Assembly: GCA_900660155.1 (NCBI GenBank)
Contig: CABFPE010000130.1
Span: forward strand, 947,247-1,011,246
DNA: 64,000 nucleotides
Direction: 5' to 3'
Origin: Hofstenia miamia
Lineage: Eukaryota; Xenacoelomorpha; Acoela; Hofsteniidae
Numbering within the stretch: the first letter of the stretch is position 1; every line of letters starts with the position of its first letter. The position numbers were made by a program, and so were the translations under genes. The notes beneath the pieces were generated by a model. That model was not told where the DNA came from, did no database searches, and saw only the letters and a program-made list of their open reading frames with translations. Below are positions 1 to 12,731 of the stretch, piece after piece.

Positions 1-26
1 TATATATATATATATATATATATATA
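1..26. repeat. (TA)n microsatellite at window edge
   Basis: Pure TA dinucleotide tract, probably continuing beyond the window start. Confidence 0.95.
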
Positions 27-185
27 ATCAGCAAGGAGTTCAAATATTCACATGGTATTTAGGTTAAATCAAACAGCCACGTATCTTAGCATTGAAGGAC
101 TTCCTTCTCTTTCAAATAAAATTCAAATAAAATTTCACTTTGAATTAAACATATTTATAGTATCAATTTACATCTGTAATTACAG

Positions 186-278
186 TACTTTCCAATTGGG
201 CTGGGAAACTATATCTGTTTCTGGACCGTTGTATCAAATTGGGTCTTTTTCTTTTTACCGAGTTTACATTTGGAATAA
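186..278 (+). CDS. possible last exon, unknown product
   Basis: An acceptor-like AATTACAG is followed by an open frame of 30 codons that starts YFPIGLGNY and ends at TAA. It is rich in aromatic and hydrophobic residues (CFWTVV, FFFLP), as a membrane segment would be. A second plus frame is also open across the same bases, so frame choice is uncertain. No polyadenylation signal or partner exon was found. Weak candidate. Confidence 0.15.
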   Translation, partial: YFPIGLGNYICFWTVVSNWVFFFLPSLHLE

Positions 279-2029
279 ATAGGTTCACTTTAGATTTGGC
301 TTTTTACTTGAGCCTCATAATGAAATTGATATGACTTGAACTTTCAAATTTGTCCTAGGTAAATTGCAAACACCATTTTTAAATAATTGAATGAAACTTT
401 ACAATATAAGAGCCTTATTTCAAGAGTAGTCAAGTAAAACTAAAAAGATGTCGCGTTTCACTAATAGTTTTTTAAAAGTCAGTTGCTTGCAGCAATAATT
501 TAGTATGTCAAGTGCTTAAGTAATTAAACAGGGATGCTGAATAGTCATTGCAACAGATCGACAAGAAATCGATTGCTAGTCTCTTTTACGATAACATTAA
601 GTGGTTTTTAAATGCAAAAGCATTTCCAGTTCAAATCAAATTAAAGGTCAAACACTAAAATAAAAATCGAAACAAATAGATCAAAGATCTCTTCTTTATT
701 CCAAACCGAAATTCTTTGCAGGGTCTATCAATGTATAGCAACCAAAAAAGTTAAAAAGTTAAAAAAAATGATTTACTCGAAGCTCCCTGTACAAAAAAAT
801 GATTGACATACTTTCTATACATTGTACTCCAATAATACTCCAATAATATAATATGTGTTTAACCTATGATCTCCTACTTAAAAATGGTCTTAACGCGTTT
901 ATATGCTGTGCCCCTTTTTCTCAATTTGCATATTTTATATTTGAATTGTACATAAATTCTCACAATGCAGTTGATTCCATAATAATTTTTTATAGTGATT
1001 GCAATATAATTAATAACAATGGGATCAGTATACTTACTAGCATCGCATTCACCAATAAGTAGAGTCGAGTACTTGAAAATTATCAAGTATTCAGAAAAAA
1101 TAATGTATTTCAAGTATTTTCATAAAATCATCAACATCAATCATCATCATTCTGTTAAAAACAAATACGTGTCCTCAGTAGTCCGTGGATTTTGTTTTAC
1201 TCGAAGTGGACTTAAGTTTACTCCTGCTTTACTGGAAAAATCTTTGAACTACTGTCTATGTAGCTTCTAAAATCCGAATTTACAGAATTGCTGCTTGAAT
1301 TTCTAATTTGTCCATTCTGGAGGAACACGCTATCTAAAACAAACCCAATCATCATAACCCAGCCTGTCAATTACAACATCAAGTACATTCAATTGTCAAG
1401 TATCCTATTCTCAAGCATGATACTTGAAAATCAAACATCATGAACTGCATGACTTTTATAAACACATTCAACACTCCACATTCATTCAAATATCATGTCA
1501 TCACTTCATTGTTAACTAAATTAATTATTATTTAGCCTATAATAGTGAATAAAAAATCAAAAAACCGCTTGTAAGAGCATAGCACAAGTCCCACATCAAA
1601 AAATTCTAATTATATACATATACATGAACTGGCTACAGTAAGAAAATATTTATGAAATATTTTGACTCACATGGAATGATATTATGGCGGAAAACAACAC
1701 ATTAAGTTTATTTAGATTTAGCAGACGACAGCTAAGAAAAATAATATGTACTGCTTTCCTTAAGTCCAACCCAAAGTTTCATATGAACACTGCATATTTC
1801 AGAAAAAATCTTGCTGTAGATCCTAAACAAGTAAAATTCATGCTCAAAAAGTAAAAAAGCATGCAAATTATATTCTATGCTATCAAATAGAATGCATCTT
1901 ATATGCAATTTATTTCCAATTTACATTGAAAGAAGTAATTTAAATATTCCTTTTTTACATTTAAACCTAAAATTATAAGAATATATACACCCACAACACC
2001 ATTTTGGTTAAATTTGTTAAAGTATAGAA

Positions 2030-2125
2030 CATGTCTAGCCCAAACCAGCCCAACCTATGACCACACAGCACAGTTGGACTTGGGCTGGGCCGGATTTTCG
2101 ACATAGCAATTTGGCCCGGCCTTGG
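2030..2125. repeat. GC-rich GGGCTGGGC-type repeat block
   Basis: About 95 bases of much higher GC than the surroundings, built of irregular units such as TTGGGCTGGGCCGG and GGCCCGGCC, forming partial inverted repeats (AGCCCAA, TTGGGCT). It resembles the blocks at 3690-3830 and 38565-38660, so it is probably a fragment of a dispersed repeat rather than a gene. Confidence 0.45.
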
Positions 2126-3684
2126 ATCTGATTGGTATTTGAAATATAAGAAAAATTTCACTTGAAAACTTGAAATTGACAAAAACATTCTCTTTAAGTT
2201 TAATAAGCCCTGCATTGTTGGTTGGTTCAATATTTCTAACATCTAAATTTTTCTGCTACAAGCAAAGAGTGTTTCTGGAAACTCCCACTTAACTGTGTTG
2301 ATGTAAGTTGACGTAACTTAGCAGAGAATTTTAGAAATTGAATATATAAGAACTTATATGTTCTCTAAATGATAAAAAGGACGATTGCAATCCTGGTAAT
2401 CATTGTGGCTACACTTTTAGTACTAAATTTGTGGTGACGGTAAGAAGTGACAATATGACGTATGAAAGCGACAATATGATACCTTGGCCGTAAGGCATAA
2501 TACTCAGCAGGGATTACAATATTTTAAAGAGTGGTTGCTTCAAAAAAAGTACTATGATAATGACTCTAAATATAAATATTTTTTCACCTTCTGGTATTCA
2601 GGCCACCTGAGTATGCTTAACTCCTTGTTGCAAACGTACATTTAAACATTGATAAACTAAAATACAAGCATATTATCTATAATTACAATCTCTTATTTTA
2701 AGGAATATATTGCTTGGATATGCAGGAAAGTATCATTTTCCTTAAAAAATTACATAATTTGTTCTAGTAAAAGAAATTGACAAAATTTTAAATGAAATTC
2801 GTGTAAAAACTTGTCAAATTTTTTTAGTGAAAATTCAGTAGTCTTGTAGAACGTGTATACATATACAAATTAAAATAAGCACAAATTTCATTTTCATATA
2901 AAATTAATTTTTAAGAAATGCTTGGATAATAGAGTAGCAGAATATAAATGCCCTTGTGTTTCTCTTTTCCTAAGGTATGTTTACATACAAATGGCAAATT
3001 GCAATAATTAATTTCAGTGTAAAATTGGCAGTTAAGTTTTGCCATGTCAATTAATAATAAAATGTCTGGAGATTAAACATATTGATAAATCGGTGTCAGC
3101 TATGACAACAATCGCCATTATCTCACATAACATTACAATACTATCAAAGTCCTCATTTTTATGTTTTTCATAAAAGTCTAAGCAAAATATTAGAATGTAA
3201 GCAGTTTCATTTATGAAATGAGGAGACTCATCTCATTTATATTGTACCATTTGATTCTTCAGATTTTATTATTTTGTGAGATGAAAGCGTTTAACAATTT
3301 TATCAACAAAAAGCTAAAAAAATTCCAAACAATTTAGTGTTAATTTATGCACAAATTTAAAACAATTTAGAATTTTTTTTGTCTTCATTGGTAACATTTT
3401 TGAAAATGCATATTCAATAATATTTCGTAGCCAAATGCAATCACTTACAGCAGGGGCTTACATTTGCTCTAGGAAGGGTTGAACTCTCTAGCCAATCAGG
3501 CCTACGTTTATTGTATTAAATTTAACAATGCAATTTGGGTTTCAACAGAATTGAATTAGCACTGTTGACTGATATGCACCTATGCACATATTAATCAATA
3601 CATTATGCAAATTATCCAAGTAAATTGATAGTGTAGTGAATATGTGCCTCTATAAGGCAAAAGACACTATCAGTGGCGAATAAA

Positions 3685-3830
3685 AAAAAATTCGGGGTTT
3701 GCCGGGCTCGTACCGAATAATAGGTATTTTGAAATGGGTTGGGCCTGGGGGCCTGGCCGGACATTGACCTAAGCTGTATTGGGCTGGGCTTGGGACTAAA
3801 AAACCGGTCCAATTCCAATTCTGACACACA
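3685..3830. repeat. GC-rich GGGCTGGGC-type repeat block
   Basis: Units GGGTTGGGCCTGGGGGCCTGG and TTGGGCTGGGCTTGGGACT, then AAAAAACCGG and CCAATTCCAATTC. Same style of sequence as the block near 2.04 kb. It lies within 600 bases of the start of a minus-strand gene at 4242, but nothing in it looks like a promoter. Short open frames crossing it follow from its composition. Confidence 0.45.
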
Positions 3831-4203
3831 GTCTCATAACACCTTTGTGCGAGTTTTGCCCAACACTACGTTTCGATAATTTTGCATTATTTCCAAATGT
3901 CTGACATATAATTTTTGAAAAGGTATTGTGTAACTTCGACTCCCCCCTTTCTTTTGGACAACTGTTTTGAAACTTTTGCTGATTAGAATGAATTCCTAAA
4001 ATATGAGGAGACAATAATTTCGATCCGCACAGAATTAATTTCTTATAAAATTGTTTGAAAAGATAACGCTCCGTGAAAAAATCGGCCTAGTAACCCAGTA
4101 CCGTTTTATACGCAAACAATGTATAGACATTAAACGCATTGCAGTGAAAGAATTTCAATAAATTTTTCATTAAAATTTATATCGATTAAGAGATAAAACT
4201 TAC

Positions 4204-4242
4204 CAGTGTGTCATTATCTAGTATCCCCTCCAAGATATCCAT
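4204..4242 (-). CDS. first coding exon, unknown protein
   Basis: Read on the minus strand, an ATG at 4242 opens 13 codons (MDILEGILDNDTL) that run without a stop into a consensus donor, CTG|GTAAGTTTT, leaving phase 0. The upstream side (4243-4500) is relatively CpG-rich for this window and carries no long frame, as a promoter and 5' leader would. The acidic start is not enough to name a family. Later exons must lie below 4200, but none could be assigned with confidence. The consensus donor and clean start are the main support. It could be a chance ATG-donor pair. Confidence 0.45.
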
Positions 4243-4500
4243 TGGGAAATGCAAATTAAATCTAAGCTCTCTGACTCTCAATTAAAGCCGACTTTTAATT
4301 CGCCAAAATAGTAGAACGAAAGAAAGCACTTGCGCAGCTAAACTCAAATCGCATATTACATGAGTGTCTACCAATCAATTATTCAAGTCGATTGGAAACA
4401 CGATTTGATGTATTAGCATGTGACGAAGTGAATTTTCAAACAGCCGTCAGCTGATACGGGAAGAAATTACTGGATGCAAATACTGTTTTAATAGAGAGGT
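4243..4500 (-). promoter_or_regulatory. candidate promoter and 5' leader
   Basis: This region lies upstream of the minus-strand ATG at 4242. It contains several CpGs (GCGCAAG, GTCGGC, TTCGTC) in an otherwise CpG-poor area. No TATA box at a fixed spacing is evident. The role is inferred only from position and composition. Confidence 0.25.
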
Positions 4501-5598
4501 GGATTTACTAACAAAGCGATAAATATGGGGAAATTATAGTGAATGTTCTAAATATTCTTCTATCTATTTTTAAAAATTCTCGATTTCATATGAAATATAA
4601 GAAACTTTAATAAGGAAATTGCATAATAGTCAAATATATTGCCTTTACATAGAAGTTTAGCTACATCAAATACGAGTACGTTTCCTGCGGTTTTCTTTGG
4701 TATTAATAGAAAATGCTAGGATCCCAGATCTTATTTTTCCCTCACTTTTATAATTTATTACCTATAGACAATAACAACTATTGTCACAGAAAAATTTGGT
4801 GTCATAGAAAATCCCAGTGGGATTCATTTACAATTTTTTTGCTCATCAATCCTCAAGTAATTTTTTTCTGAAAATGTTTGAATTTGAAAGATTACCGTTC
4901 AGTAAAAATATTATTATTTTTAGTTTTCAGATAATAAACCAAAAAGTAAGCATATTGACTGAGAATTTTAGCTGTCATTAACTCTTAAATTTCGAAAAAT
5001 TCCATAAAGTCGAATAAATTTCGAAAGTCTGGTGATTTGGAACGAATACCTCTTCTTTGTTGAATAAGTAATTATCAATTTTTGGGACATGGGTTATGGT
5101 AAATATGGATAAAAGCAGTAATATATTATCAAACTTTATATTATTACCGATGTTTTAAGTACAGATTCTGAAAATTATTGAATATTAGTTCGTTAGCCCA
5201 ATATTCGAATGCTATTTTGTATTTGAAAAAGTTGTGCTAACTTTTGCCAGTTGCGTGAAATTTACAAAATTATAAACATTTGGCTACGTCTGCAATGAAA
5301 AAAATAAGTGTGTTGCATAGAGGTCACCTTCGTTTTAGGAGCAGTTCTCTTGAACATTGGAAACGTAGAATTCTATCTTGTCTATTACTTCCTGTTTAGG
5401 TCTTTTAGATTTCTCGCCAATTTGTCATTGTCTCGACTTTAAATATGTTACCTAATTAATTTGATTTGTAGCAGAGTTGATTCATTTGCTAAATTCTTAA
5501 ATTCTTTGTAAATACTATATGATTTACTGTTTTAAGGGGACGTTTTCAATGAGTCCAACTATTTCCAAGCAACTACAACGATAAAAATGTCTACAACC

Positions 5599-5601
<3 letters not shown>

Positions 5602-5629
<28 letters not shown>
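5602..5629. repeat. (TA)n microsatellite
   Basis: Pure TA tract of about 28 bases. Confidence 0.95.
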
Positions 5630-5632
<3 letters not shown>

Positions 5633-6062
5633 AGTATATTATAATATAAAATAGAATTCTTGAATATTTAAATAATTTGCAAGGAATATTCAAATTACTA
5701 AAATGGACATTTTCAGAAACACTAGCTATTATTATTTTATCATTATAAATAAATTATAGAATGTATCAAGCAAACATTTGGCAAAAAATTAGAAACTATA
5801 TTCAATTATTTAAATGATATTACCTTGAAGCAAACAATGAAATATAAGTCTTAAGTTTCGCTAGTTAAGCAAACTGTGTTTTTCTCACAAAGCGATCAAT
5901 TCTTTTCGGATCAGAGGCCATATGGATCCTGAAATTCATAGACATCAATTAAATTTAGAAATGAAATAAATTGTTATTATAATATTGGAGAGTAGACGGT
6001 TCTTCTACTACGCTTCAAAAAATTTATTCAAATAAATCATGCTATCAACTAAAAAAACACAA

Positions 6063-6703
6063 AACAAAAGTAGAAGGGTAGTATACATTTAATAGGAAAA
6101 CGGATATCCAACACGAAAGTTATGTGAGCACTCTTTCTGAGTACTTTCAAATTTGAAAAAAATGATTAATTAGAGAATTGCAATTTTCTGAAAAGTAGGG
6201 GCATCTGATTGAAAATTTCTGCTGCTTTCATGAGAAAGGAATGTGCATCAAAACTATTTCTTATAGAACAGAGTTTTATATGCTTGTGCTGACGTGCATT
6301 AAATTTTAAGAAGTTATTCATTTTGCTTGCAAATAGAGTTTTTTTGCCAACAATAATATTAATGAAATATAGAAAGGCAATGTAGGTAATGTAATATGTA
6401 GGTTTCATGATTTTGAAATTCAGTGCAAAATGTGGATACATGGGAGAATCGAGGCATACCTGCAACTCTTTCCATTATCCAGTTAGTTGACGATTCGATT
6501 TTTTACAGAGTATTTTCCTAAGGGGAGGTGAGAGACATAACTGATGATGCCGTAGATCTGTGCACGACAGAATTTGACAANGTAGAAGGGTAGTATACAT
6601 TTAATAGGAAAACGGTATCCAACACGGAAGTTATGTGAGCACTCTTTCTGAGTACTTTCATAACTGATGATGCCGTAGATCTGTGCACGACAGAATTTGA
6701 CAA
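6063..6703. repeat. interleaved duplicated segments around an N
   Basis: A segment of about 80 bases at 6071-6149 (TAGAAGGGTAGTATACATTT onward) recurs at 6583-6660 with a few differences. A second segment of about 43 bases at 6538-6580 (ATAACTGATGATGCCGTAG onward) recurs at 6661-6703. A single N at 6581 sits exactly at the join of the two. This layout is what a wrong local join of two haplotypes would give, so the order here should not be trusted. Confidence 0.75.
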
Positions 6704-7180
6704 GAAAATCCCAGGGAATCAAATTGCTTATGACCGAGACAGTTGAGTTTGGAACAGCTATCTTTCACATTTTAGAATTAAGAAACTTCGAGGAACCCTT
6801 CCATCAGCATGATAACATTGTTACTCAAGCAATACTTATATAATTTATTTATTAGAATTTTATGTGACATACTATCATAGGCCTTAGACAGATCGACAAA
6901 AACTATGGCAACGTGTTCAGAGTTGTTCAGACTAGAACGCCAGTTTCAAATCCACATAACAGTGCATCAGTTGTAGACCTAGAACTTTTAAATCCAAACT
7001 GATGCGGTGCAATGAGTTTGTTATTTTCAAAATATGACTGTAATTGCTTACAAAAACTTTTTTTCAAAGAAGTTCGAGAGCATATGGGTAACTGATATAG
7101 GCCTATAATTGCAAGTGTTAGTAATGTCGTTATTATTGTGCATTGGACTTACAGTAGCACGTTTTAAAAATTAGGAAAAT
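6700..7180 (-). pseudogene. LINE reverse transcriptase fragment
   Basis: The minus strand encodes non-LTR retrotransposon reverse transcriptase motifs in order: CNYRPISVTHMLSNFFEK (the NYRPIS block), then QFGFKSSRSTTDAL (the FGFR-like block), then VAIVFVDLSKAYDS (palm motif with the first catalytic aspartate) followed by HKILINKLYKY. The blocks lie in more than one frame and the FADD motif is missing, so the copy is frameshifted and truncated. The 3' side runs into the duplicated, N-containing segment, which may be a mis-join. The family looks like the CR1/Jockey/L2 side of LINEs, but I cannot place it further. Confidence 0.85.
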
Positions 7181-7294
7181 ATGAGTGGCGAATACATAAG
7201 TTAAGAATGTAAGTAAGATGTTTAACGTTATGTATAAAAGGAAGCTTAAGTATAAAATTAGGAATATTTGTGGGATCTTTAGATTTAAATTCGT

Positions 7295-7329
<35 letters not shown>
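7295..7329. repeat. (TAC)n microsatellite
   Basis: About eleven TAC units. A shorter run of the same unit recurs at 7719-7728. It lies between two LINE fragments of opposite orientation, and may derive from a LINE 3' tail. Confidence 0.9.
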
Positions 7330-7749
7330 GTCAATGCGCTTTATTAGCAATCTATAAACTACAAAACTAAATAAAAAAATAACATTAACACTTGAAACAG
7401 ATTTGTTTCTTTTTTAACTTACTCTCAGGTGCCGAATAAACGGGGGTTGGAATTTTGAAAGCTTAGAATCAGTCTGTAGATATAGGAAGGAACACGTGTT
7501 CAGAGATATGATGACACAAATTACTGAACTAACAGAAATCAGAGCAAGCCAGGAGCATATCACACCTTTGAAATGTTATACCAGCTGCAGGTTCAAGTTG
7601 TGAATGATATAATTACACTCTGTTTTCTGTTTTGTTGAAGGCCGACAAAAAACAATAGTATGTGCTAACTAAGTAGATGAAAATTTTGAGAATAATCTTT
7701 GCATGTTTTTAAATTTCTACTACTACTACTTAATATAATATCAGTAACT

Positions 7750-8260
7750 TTTTTTATCACTAGATTACATGAAAAAGCGATTCATTTTACATACATAAAC
7801 ACAATTTTAAATGAAATGAAAGACGACAAACAATTTGCTTATAAGCCAAAAGTCAGTACTATAGATTATCTTCTAACACTAAAATCGAAATTTTATGAAT
7901 ACATATCTTCAAATAAAATATGTGGTGTGCATGGCTTAAGCATCGACTTGTGTAAAGCATTTGATAATATTATTAAAGGTATTTTAATAGAAAAATTTAA
8001 AAAATATGCAAGGTAGGTCAATTACAAAAATGGATATTTTCTTTTCTTACGAATACAAAGACTAATTTGGAAAGGGCAACCATTAGATTATTTCCAAATC
8101 AACAATGACTGATCTCAAGGAACATTAGGCGGTCATAATTTCTTTAGAATTTTAATTAACGATCTTAAGCAAAAGAATATTCAATCTATATGCATGAAAT
8201 TCGCAGATGATTGTACAACACTGTACCATGCTTCAAAAATTCTGGTAGTAATTGGTAACC
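7750..8260 (+). pseudogene. LINE reverse transcriptase fragment
   Basis: The plus strand encodes QFAYKPKVSTIDYLL (matching the QFGFR-STxDALL block), then GLSIDLCKAFDNI (palm motif with aspartate) up to 8016. After a frame change come SQGTLGGHNFFRILINDL and MKFADDCTTLY. The FADD box is the second catalytic motif of non-LTR reverse transcriptases, so fingers and palm are both represented. A stop and frame change separate the two halves, and the endonuclease and 3' end are missing. The sequence differs clearly from the minus-strand fragment at 6.7-7.2 kb, so it is another insertion, not the arm of an inverted repeat. Confidence 0.88.
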
Positions 8261-8299
8261 GATGAATTTGAATTTAAAGACATGGGCATCATCCAAAAT

Positions 8300-10920
8300 C
8301 GTTCTTAATTTAATTACATACATCATGAATCATGTTTTTGCAATGTATGTAATTTACCTGAAAAGTACCATTTGCGAAATTGCTTGGAATAATAATCCAG
8401 AATAATTTGCTAACAATCACCCGCAACCCGAGTAAACAAGGGGCTTGCGTTCAACCATCCCATTTGTAGGCATGACTACTACACAGTGTACAACATTTCC
8501 GTAAAGCTAGAAATATTTTATGCAATTTGTTAATGACTAATTTGTACAATCTGTCAAAATCATATTTAAAAGATCTAATTATAGACAAAATATCAATGTT
8601 TCAATTACTTGCTATTCGTGTTGCAAAACTGTCAACGATGCAATATATGAAGTAGATGGATTTTAATTTATTGTTGAATTTAACAAACTAATAATGTTGA
8701 ACAAAATAAGAATTGCGTCGCTCCAAAATTTTGTAAATAAGTAAGTAGGGAGACGCCGTCTCCCGTGAGTGCACCTCTGCGATAGAAACCCTTTTATTGA
8801 AAGACTTAGTTAAGAAATAATTAAATATTATGTTTTAGACGCTAAACTTGATAGCCATCAACCATACATTTTTCAGATATCTAGCTAAATCAAGTGAGAA
8901 ACCTCCGCCTACTATATTAAGATGGCACAAAATAATTACCATGCAGATAACCATTTTGCCAAGCAGTGCGCTTAAGCCGCAGGGTCACCATGTCTGCAGA
9001 CGATCTGTAGACTATGTTTTTATTTTGTAAACTAGTCATTTGTTGATATCAAATAATATGGAAATTTAAACGCTCAGTGAACTACAAAATTAATAAAATC
9101 AATATTTATGTGGAACTCCCACAAAATATGTGGAAATTAATTGAGGCGTTTAATTCCAAAATGGAAACGATTTTATTACAATGTAGAAAATTATAAGGCT
9201 ACTTTATAAGAAATGCAAATTTTTAAATGAAGTGGATAACTTCCAATTATACTCAGTTTTGCAAATATTCAAGGTAAAGAGTCTTGATTTTTTTACAGAT
9301 AAATATATCAGCGTTACTTGCACTCAAACTAGTCAATTATAGAGTTCCTTGTCACCGGCAGAAGTGGGGGCAGAGGGGAAGTTTGCTACCTCCCCTTAAA
9401 ATCAACTTTTCAGAAAAACCTCACTAAGTTTTATAATTTAAGCAGTAAAAGTCTTTTCGGTTAAATAATATGCTGGGTAATAAATGTAACTTGCTCCCAC
9501 CTTCCCCCTAAGAAAAATTCGTTCCACGGTCACAGAAAAGTTCAACATTAATAACCATATTAAAAAACAGAATTTAGAAAATGATCAACATATAATTAGA
9601 AGAAAATTTTTTATATCTTAATCTATAAATGATGATATTGTTAATCGTTTATAAAAAAGTTAAAAACATTATGTTGGAAATGTGAATTCAATTAAAAGAT
9701 CCTTAAGCTATTATATACTACATTTTCAACCTTGAAACAAAAAAACTATTATTAGCACCAATAATTCCTTGTATATTCGTTTCTTCAGTTGTAAGAAATC
9801 TTTGATTAGAAGAAAATTTTCACATCGATGTTAACCATTCCATTTCTAAAGATCCCATTTGTTTCCTATACAAAAACGCGTTTTTATAAAATTTATAAAT
9901 AAACCTTTTAATTGTTGTTACGCTAAGTCCATTTCTGAGGTTTAAATTTATATAGAATGCTAACTATAACGTTGACACACATTTCAGCATATCTCCATTA
10001 CGCTAACAAGAGCTCAAAAATTTGTGTGAAAGGAACGAAATATCAAAGAGTCTTCTTTGACTTGAATTTCAATATTTTATCCTTATCAAACTCAAGAAAA
10101 ATTATCTTAACAATATAGCCGAATTTCAAGACTAAAATGCGGTCGAATATATTTTCCACAAATGTTCAACATCATTCGGTTAAAATCAAACTCCAGACAT
10201 CTCTTAAATGCATTGAAGACTCTAAAACCTAAATTCTAATCGGTATACCTCATTTTTATATAAGGCTTCTTGCAATTAACTGTGTGATATGAATCCATGC
10301 ACTTGCACATAAAGAAAAATCATAAAAAAACAAAAGAGCTAACCATTCTATCAATTGCATTGTCCACACCAATTATAAATTTGTAACCCAAGTAATTTCA
10401 GTGCATTGGACAAGATACTGAACTTGTTTCGTTCAATTGATAACCATACTTACAATTTTTTTCACTTACTTGAGTAAAATTTCGTCAGTACTGTATGGGG
10501 TATTTCAACTATACATATATATTTCTTTATTTTTATGTCATTTGGTATTATATGCTAAATATGGAACAAATTATATTTATAATAATTTACAAGAATTAGA
10601 TATTCTAAACCGAAGGTCAATTTAACATCGCATGATAAAGGTATTTTGAAATTTATGGATACATGCAATGTAACAAATTGAATCGAGTGACTAACAGCTT
10701 TAAGTTAACAGCATATGGTGCAATAAATTTCAGTTTGTTTGATGTTGACTAAAATGTTGTTATATACTGATAAAACGAATTGGACTGAATAAAATTTACA
10801 CAATCACAGAAAATTTCTCATCAAATTTATGGATTTCAGTAATTTCTCAGCGTATTTAAATGCTATTGGGCACACATGTATGATATTTTGCAATAACATT
10901 AACAGGGTTAAGATACGATT
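8300..10920. other. AT-rich DNA, no gene seen
   Basis: No convincing exon. An 8-bp-arm hairpin, GGGAGACGCCGTCTCCC, lies at about 8748-8764. Two GC-richer patches at 8885-9010 and 9350-9530 look like eroded transposon ends (TGGGGGCAGAGGGGAAG and CCCACCTTCCCCC), but their terminal repeats could not be paired. Confidence 0.4.
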
Positions 10921-10924
10921 GCGA

Positions 10925-11086
10925 TTAATGTAGTAATTCTTGAATCATTTGGGGGGAGGGTGGGGCAATTTCACTTGAGTTTACTGATTCAAAAATGGGC
11001 TTTTTGCGCATCACATAAGTAGAAACAATGTTTATAGTGAATACGAATTTATGTAGAATATTTTGTAGCATTAAATTTGCTGAGAA
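10925..11086 (-). CDS. possible last exon of coiled-coil gene
   Basis: On the minus strand an acceptor, CTCTGCCTACAG, is followed by 53 open codons ending in TAA, starting in phase 0. The exon at 12576-12731 ends in phase 0, so the two fit. The frame runs from FSANLMLQNIL to a proline- and serine-rich tail (EIAPPSPQMIQELLH). Against this, the acceptor overlaps AGAGGGCGC, a string that also occurs at 63478 and is common at transposon ends, and no AATAAA is close downstream. It is plausible as the end of the model, but weaker than the two upstream exons. Confidence 0.3.
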   Translation of the reverse strand, partial: FSANLMLQNILHKFVFTINIVSTYVMRKKPIFESVNSSEIAPPSPQMIQELLH

Positions 11087-12575
11087 CTGTAGGCAGAGGG
11101 CGCAATACTTCAAAAGTATTCACAACTTCAAATTCATTAAATGGTACACTTTTAATAGATTTTCAAATGAAATATGCAAACAAATATCTGTGTAATTAAA
11201 TGAATTAAAGTTTTGCCCAGTATCTGAAATTGCGAGAATTTGAAATATTTTAAGCCTGAATCTATATGAAATTTTATGAAGATCATGCTAAATGTCAGAC
11301 AAACAAACAAATCCAAAAGCAATACCACTTTCTCGAAACTAATAAATTCCATATATACTATATTTGAACTTTTTAACATTAACAAAGTCGAAAAGCATAT
11401 GTATCAATATATGGTTTATGCTGATACTTGTATATAATGGTTATCAATTTTCACAAACATGCGTACTTTTGAGAAACTAAGTAGTTTCAAGACTGAGGAA
11501 AACCTAAATTGTTATAGAACGGGTAATACACACTCATATATTATTAATCTTTGTACTACAATGATTATGTAGAATTGTTTGCTAGTACGCCTGACTCTTG
11601 TCATCTAAAATATACATCTCATTTAATCAATGTATTGGCATACAATTGATTTTTTGTGAAAAGTTGAATTTTTTAAATAATTTCTTACGAATGATTAACT
11701 TGTAATTTTTGCAGTGAAATATATAAAGAAAATAGGATAGAATCCAAATACATTTAAATTTGTTAAGATATTTAAAACGGTATTTACGCCATCTATTGAA
11801 ATATATAATGTTTGCAAATTGATTTTATAAATAATATTTAATTTACCACATAAGAGCGAGACAATGTGAATGAAATTGTATAAAAGTATTTGAAAATCGT
11901 AATGCAAAATATTGGTAAATCAGTTTGTGCAACAATTATTCAAATCAGATATTTGGTGTCGCTCTACTTCAAGAAATTTTTCGGTAGCATCAAGATAAAT
12001 CAGAGTAATGAAGCTAATTTTCAAATTATGAATGGACATGTAGGCACTATTGACCTGCTAGTCTTTGCTTCTTAAAAGCGTAAGTTGGGATAATTTTTAA
12101 AATCAATCATGCTGAACTTTTTCTTGTTTTCTATATAATCACAAAATCACTGAAAAAAAGTTTTTGATATAAAACTCTTCATTAATTACCTTTTGAAATA
12201 GAATTATATGCCAAAGTATACATTTCATTCTTATTAATATAAAAATTACAGTTGTCTGTCTTTCGTTATTGTGTTGACTATTGACATTTGAGCACTTTCC
12301 TGCTAAGAAAATCTGCGTGATAATTCACGGAATAATATATACTAGAACGTTAGATTAAATGAGTTTATTACCTCATGTCATATTTGATTTATTAATTAAA
12401 TTACGTTCTAAATTCTATATTTAACTTTGAACTCTTTTGTACTGCAACAAAAGTTAGCTGGCTCCGCCTGTAAAATACCACACATTTAAAGTTGAAAGAA
12501 CAAAAAATTCTAAAATGCGCTCAATATCACATAGCTCTTAGAAATCTATTATGATATTAAACTTGGACATCTTAC

Positions 12576-12731
12576 CTCAATGGACTTTTGCAGTGATTGG
12601 CAAAAGGTGGTTAGCGTCTGAAAGTATTCTTCCAACAGAAGTTCATTGAAATCTTTATCATAAAAACAGACTTTCCTTCCAGATATGTTTCTTAAGTTTT
12701 CTGTAATAGTTTCAAGTTCATTTAATATTAT
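12576..12731 (-). CDS. internal exon, coiled-coil-like protein
   Basis: The minus strand shows acceptor TTCTATTTTTAG, 52 open codons, then donor GAG|GTAAGATG, phase 0 at both ends. The peptide (starting IILNELETITENLRNISGR, with a later YFQTLTTFCQSLQKSIE) has hydrophobic residues spaced like an alpha-helical coiled coil and no transmembrane segment. The exon upstream at 15152-15272 ends in phase 0 and has a similar character. I do not recognise the family; small subunits of centrosomal, kinetochore or tethering complexes often look like this. One of the best-supported host exons in the window. Confidence 0.7.

Larger units (their letters stand above)
279..4200. other. AT-rich intergenic or intronic DNA
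   Basis: Apart from two short GC-rich blocks near 2.04 and 3.69 kb (listed separately) I see no convincing gene here. If the minus-strand gene starting at 4242 is real, this stretch would hold its introns and later exons. Short minus-strand candidates near 1224-1268 and 510-580 are too weak to list as exons. Confidence 0.4.

Noticed and set aside
1019-1270. 83-residue plus-strand frame
   Set aside because: No splice or start context, and a minus-strand splice pair (AAGCTACATAG to CAGGA|GTAAAC) competes over the same bases; neither is convincing.
3612-4014. Minus-strand frames of about 70 residues, proline-rich (PKPSPIQLRS)
   Set aside because: The proline and glycine content comes from the G-rich repeat block, not from coding constraint.
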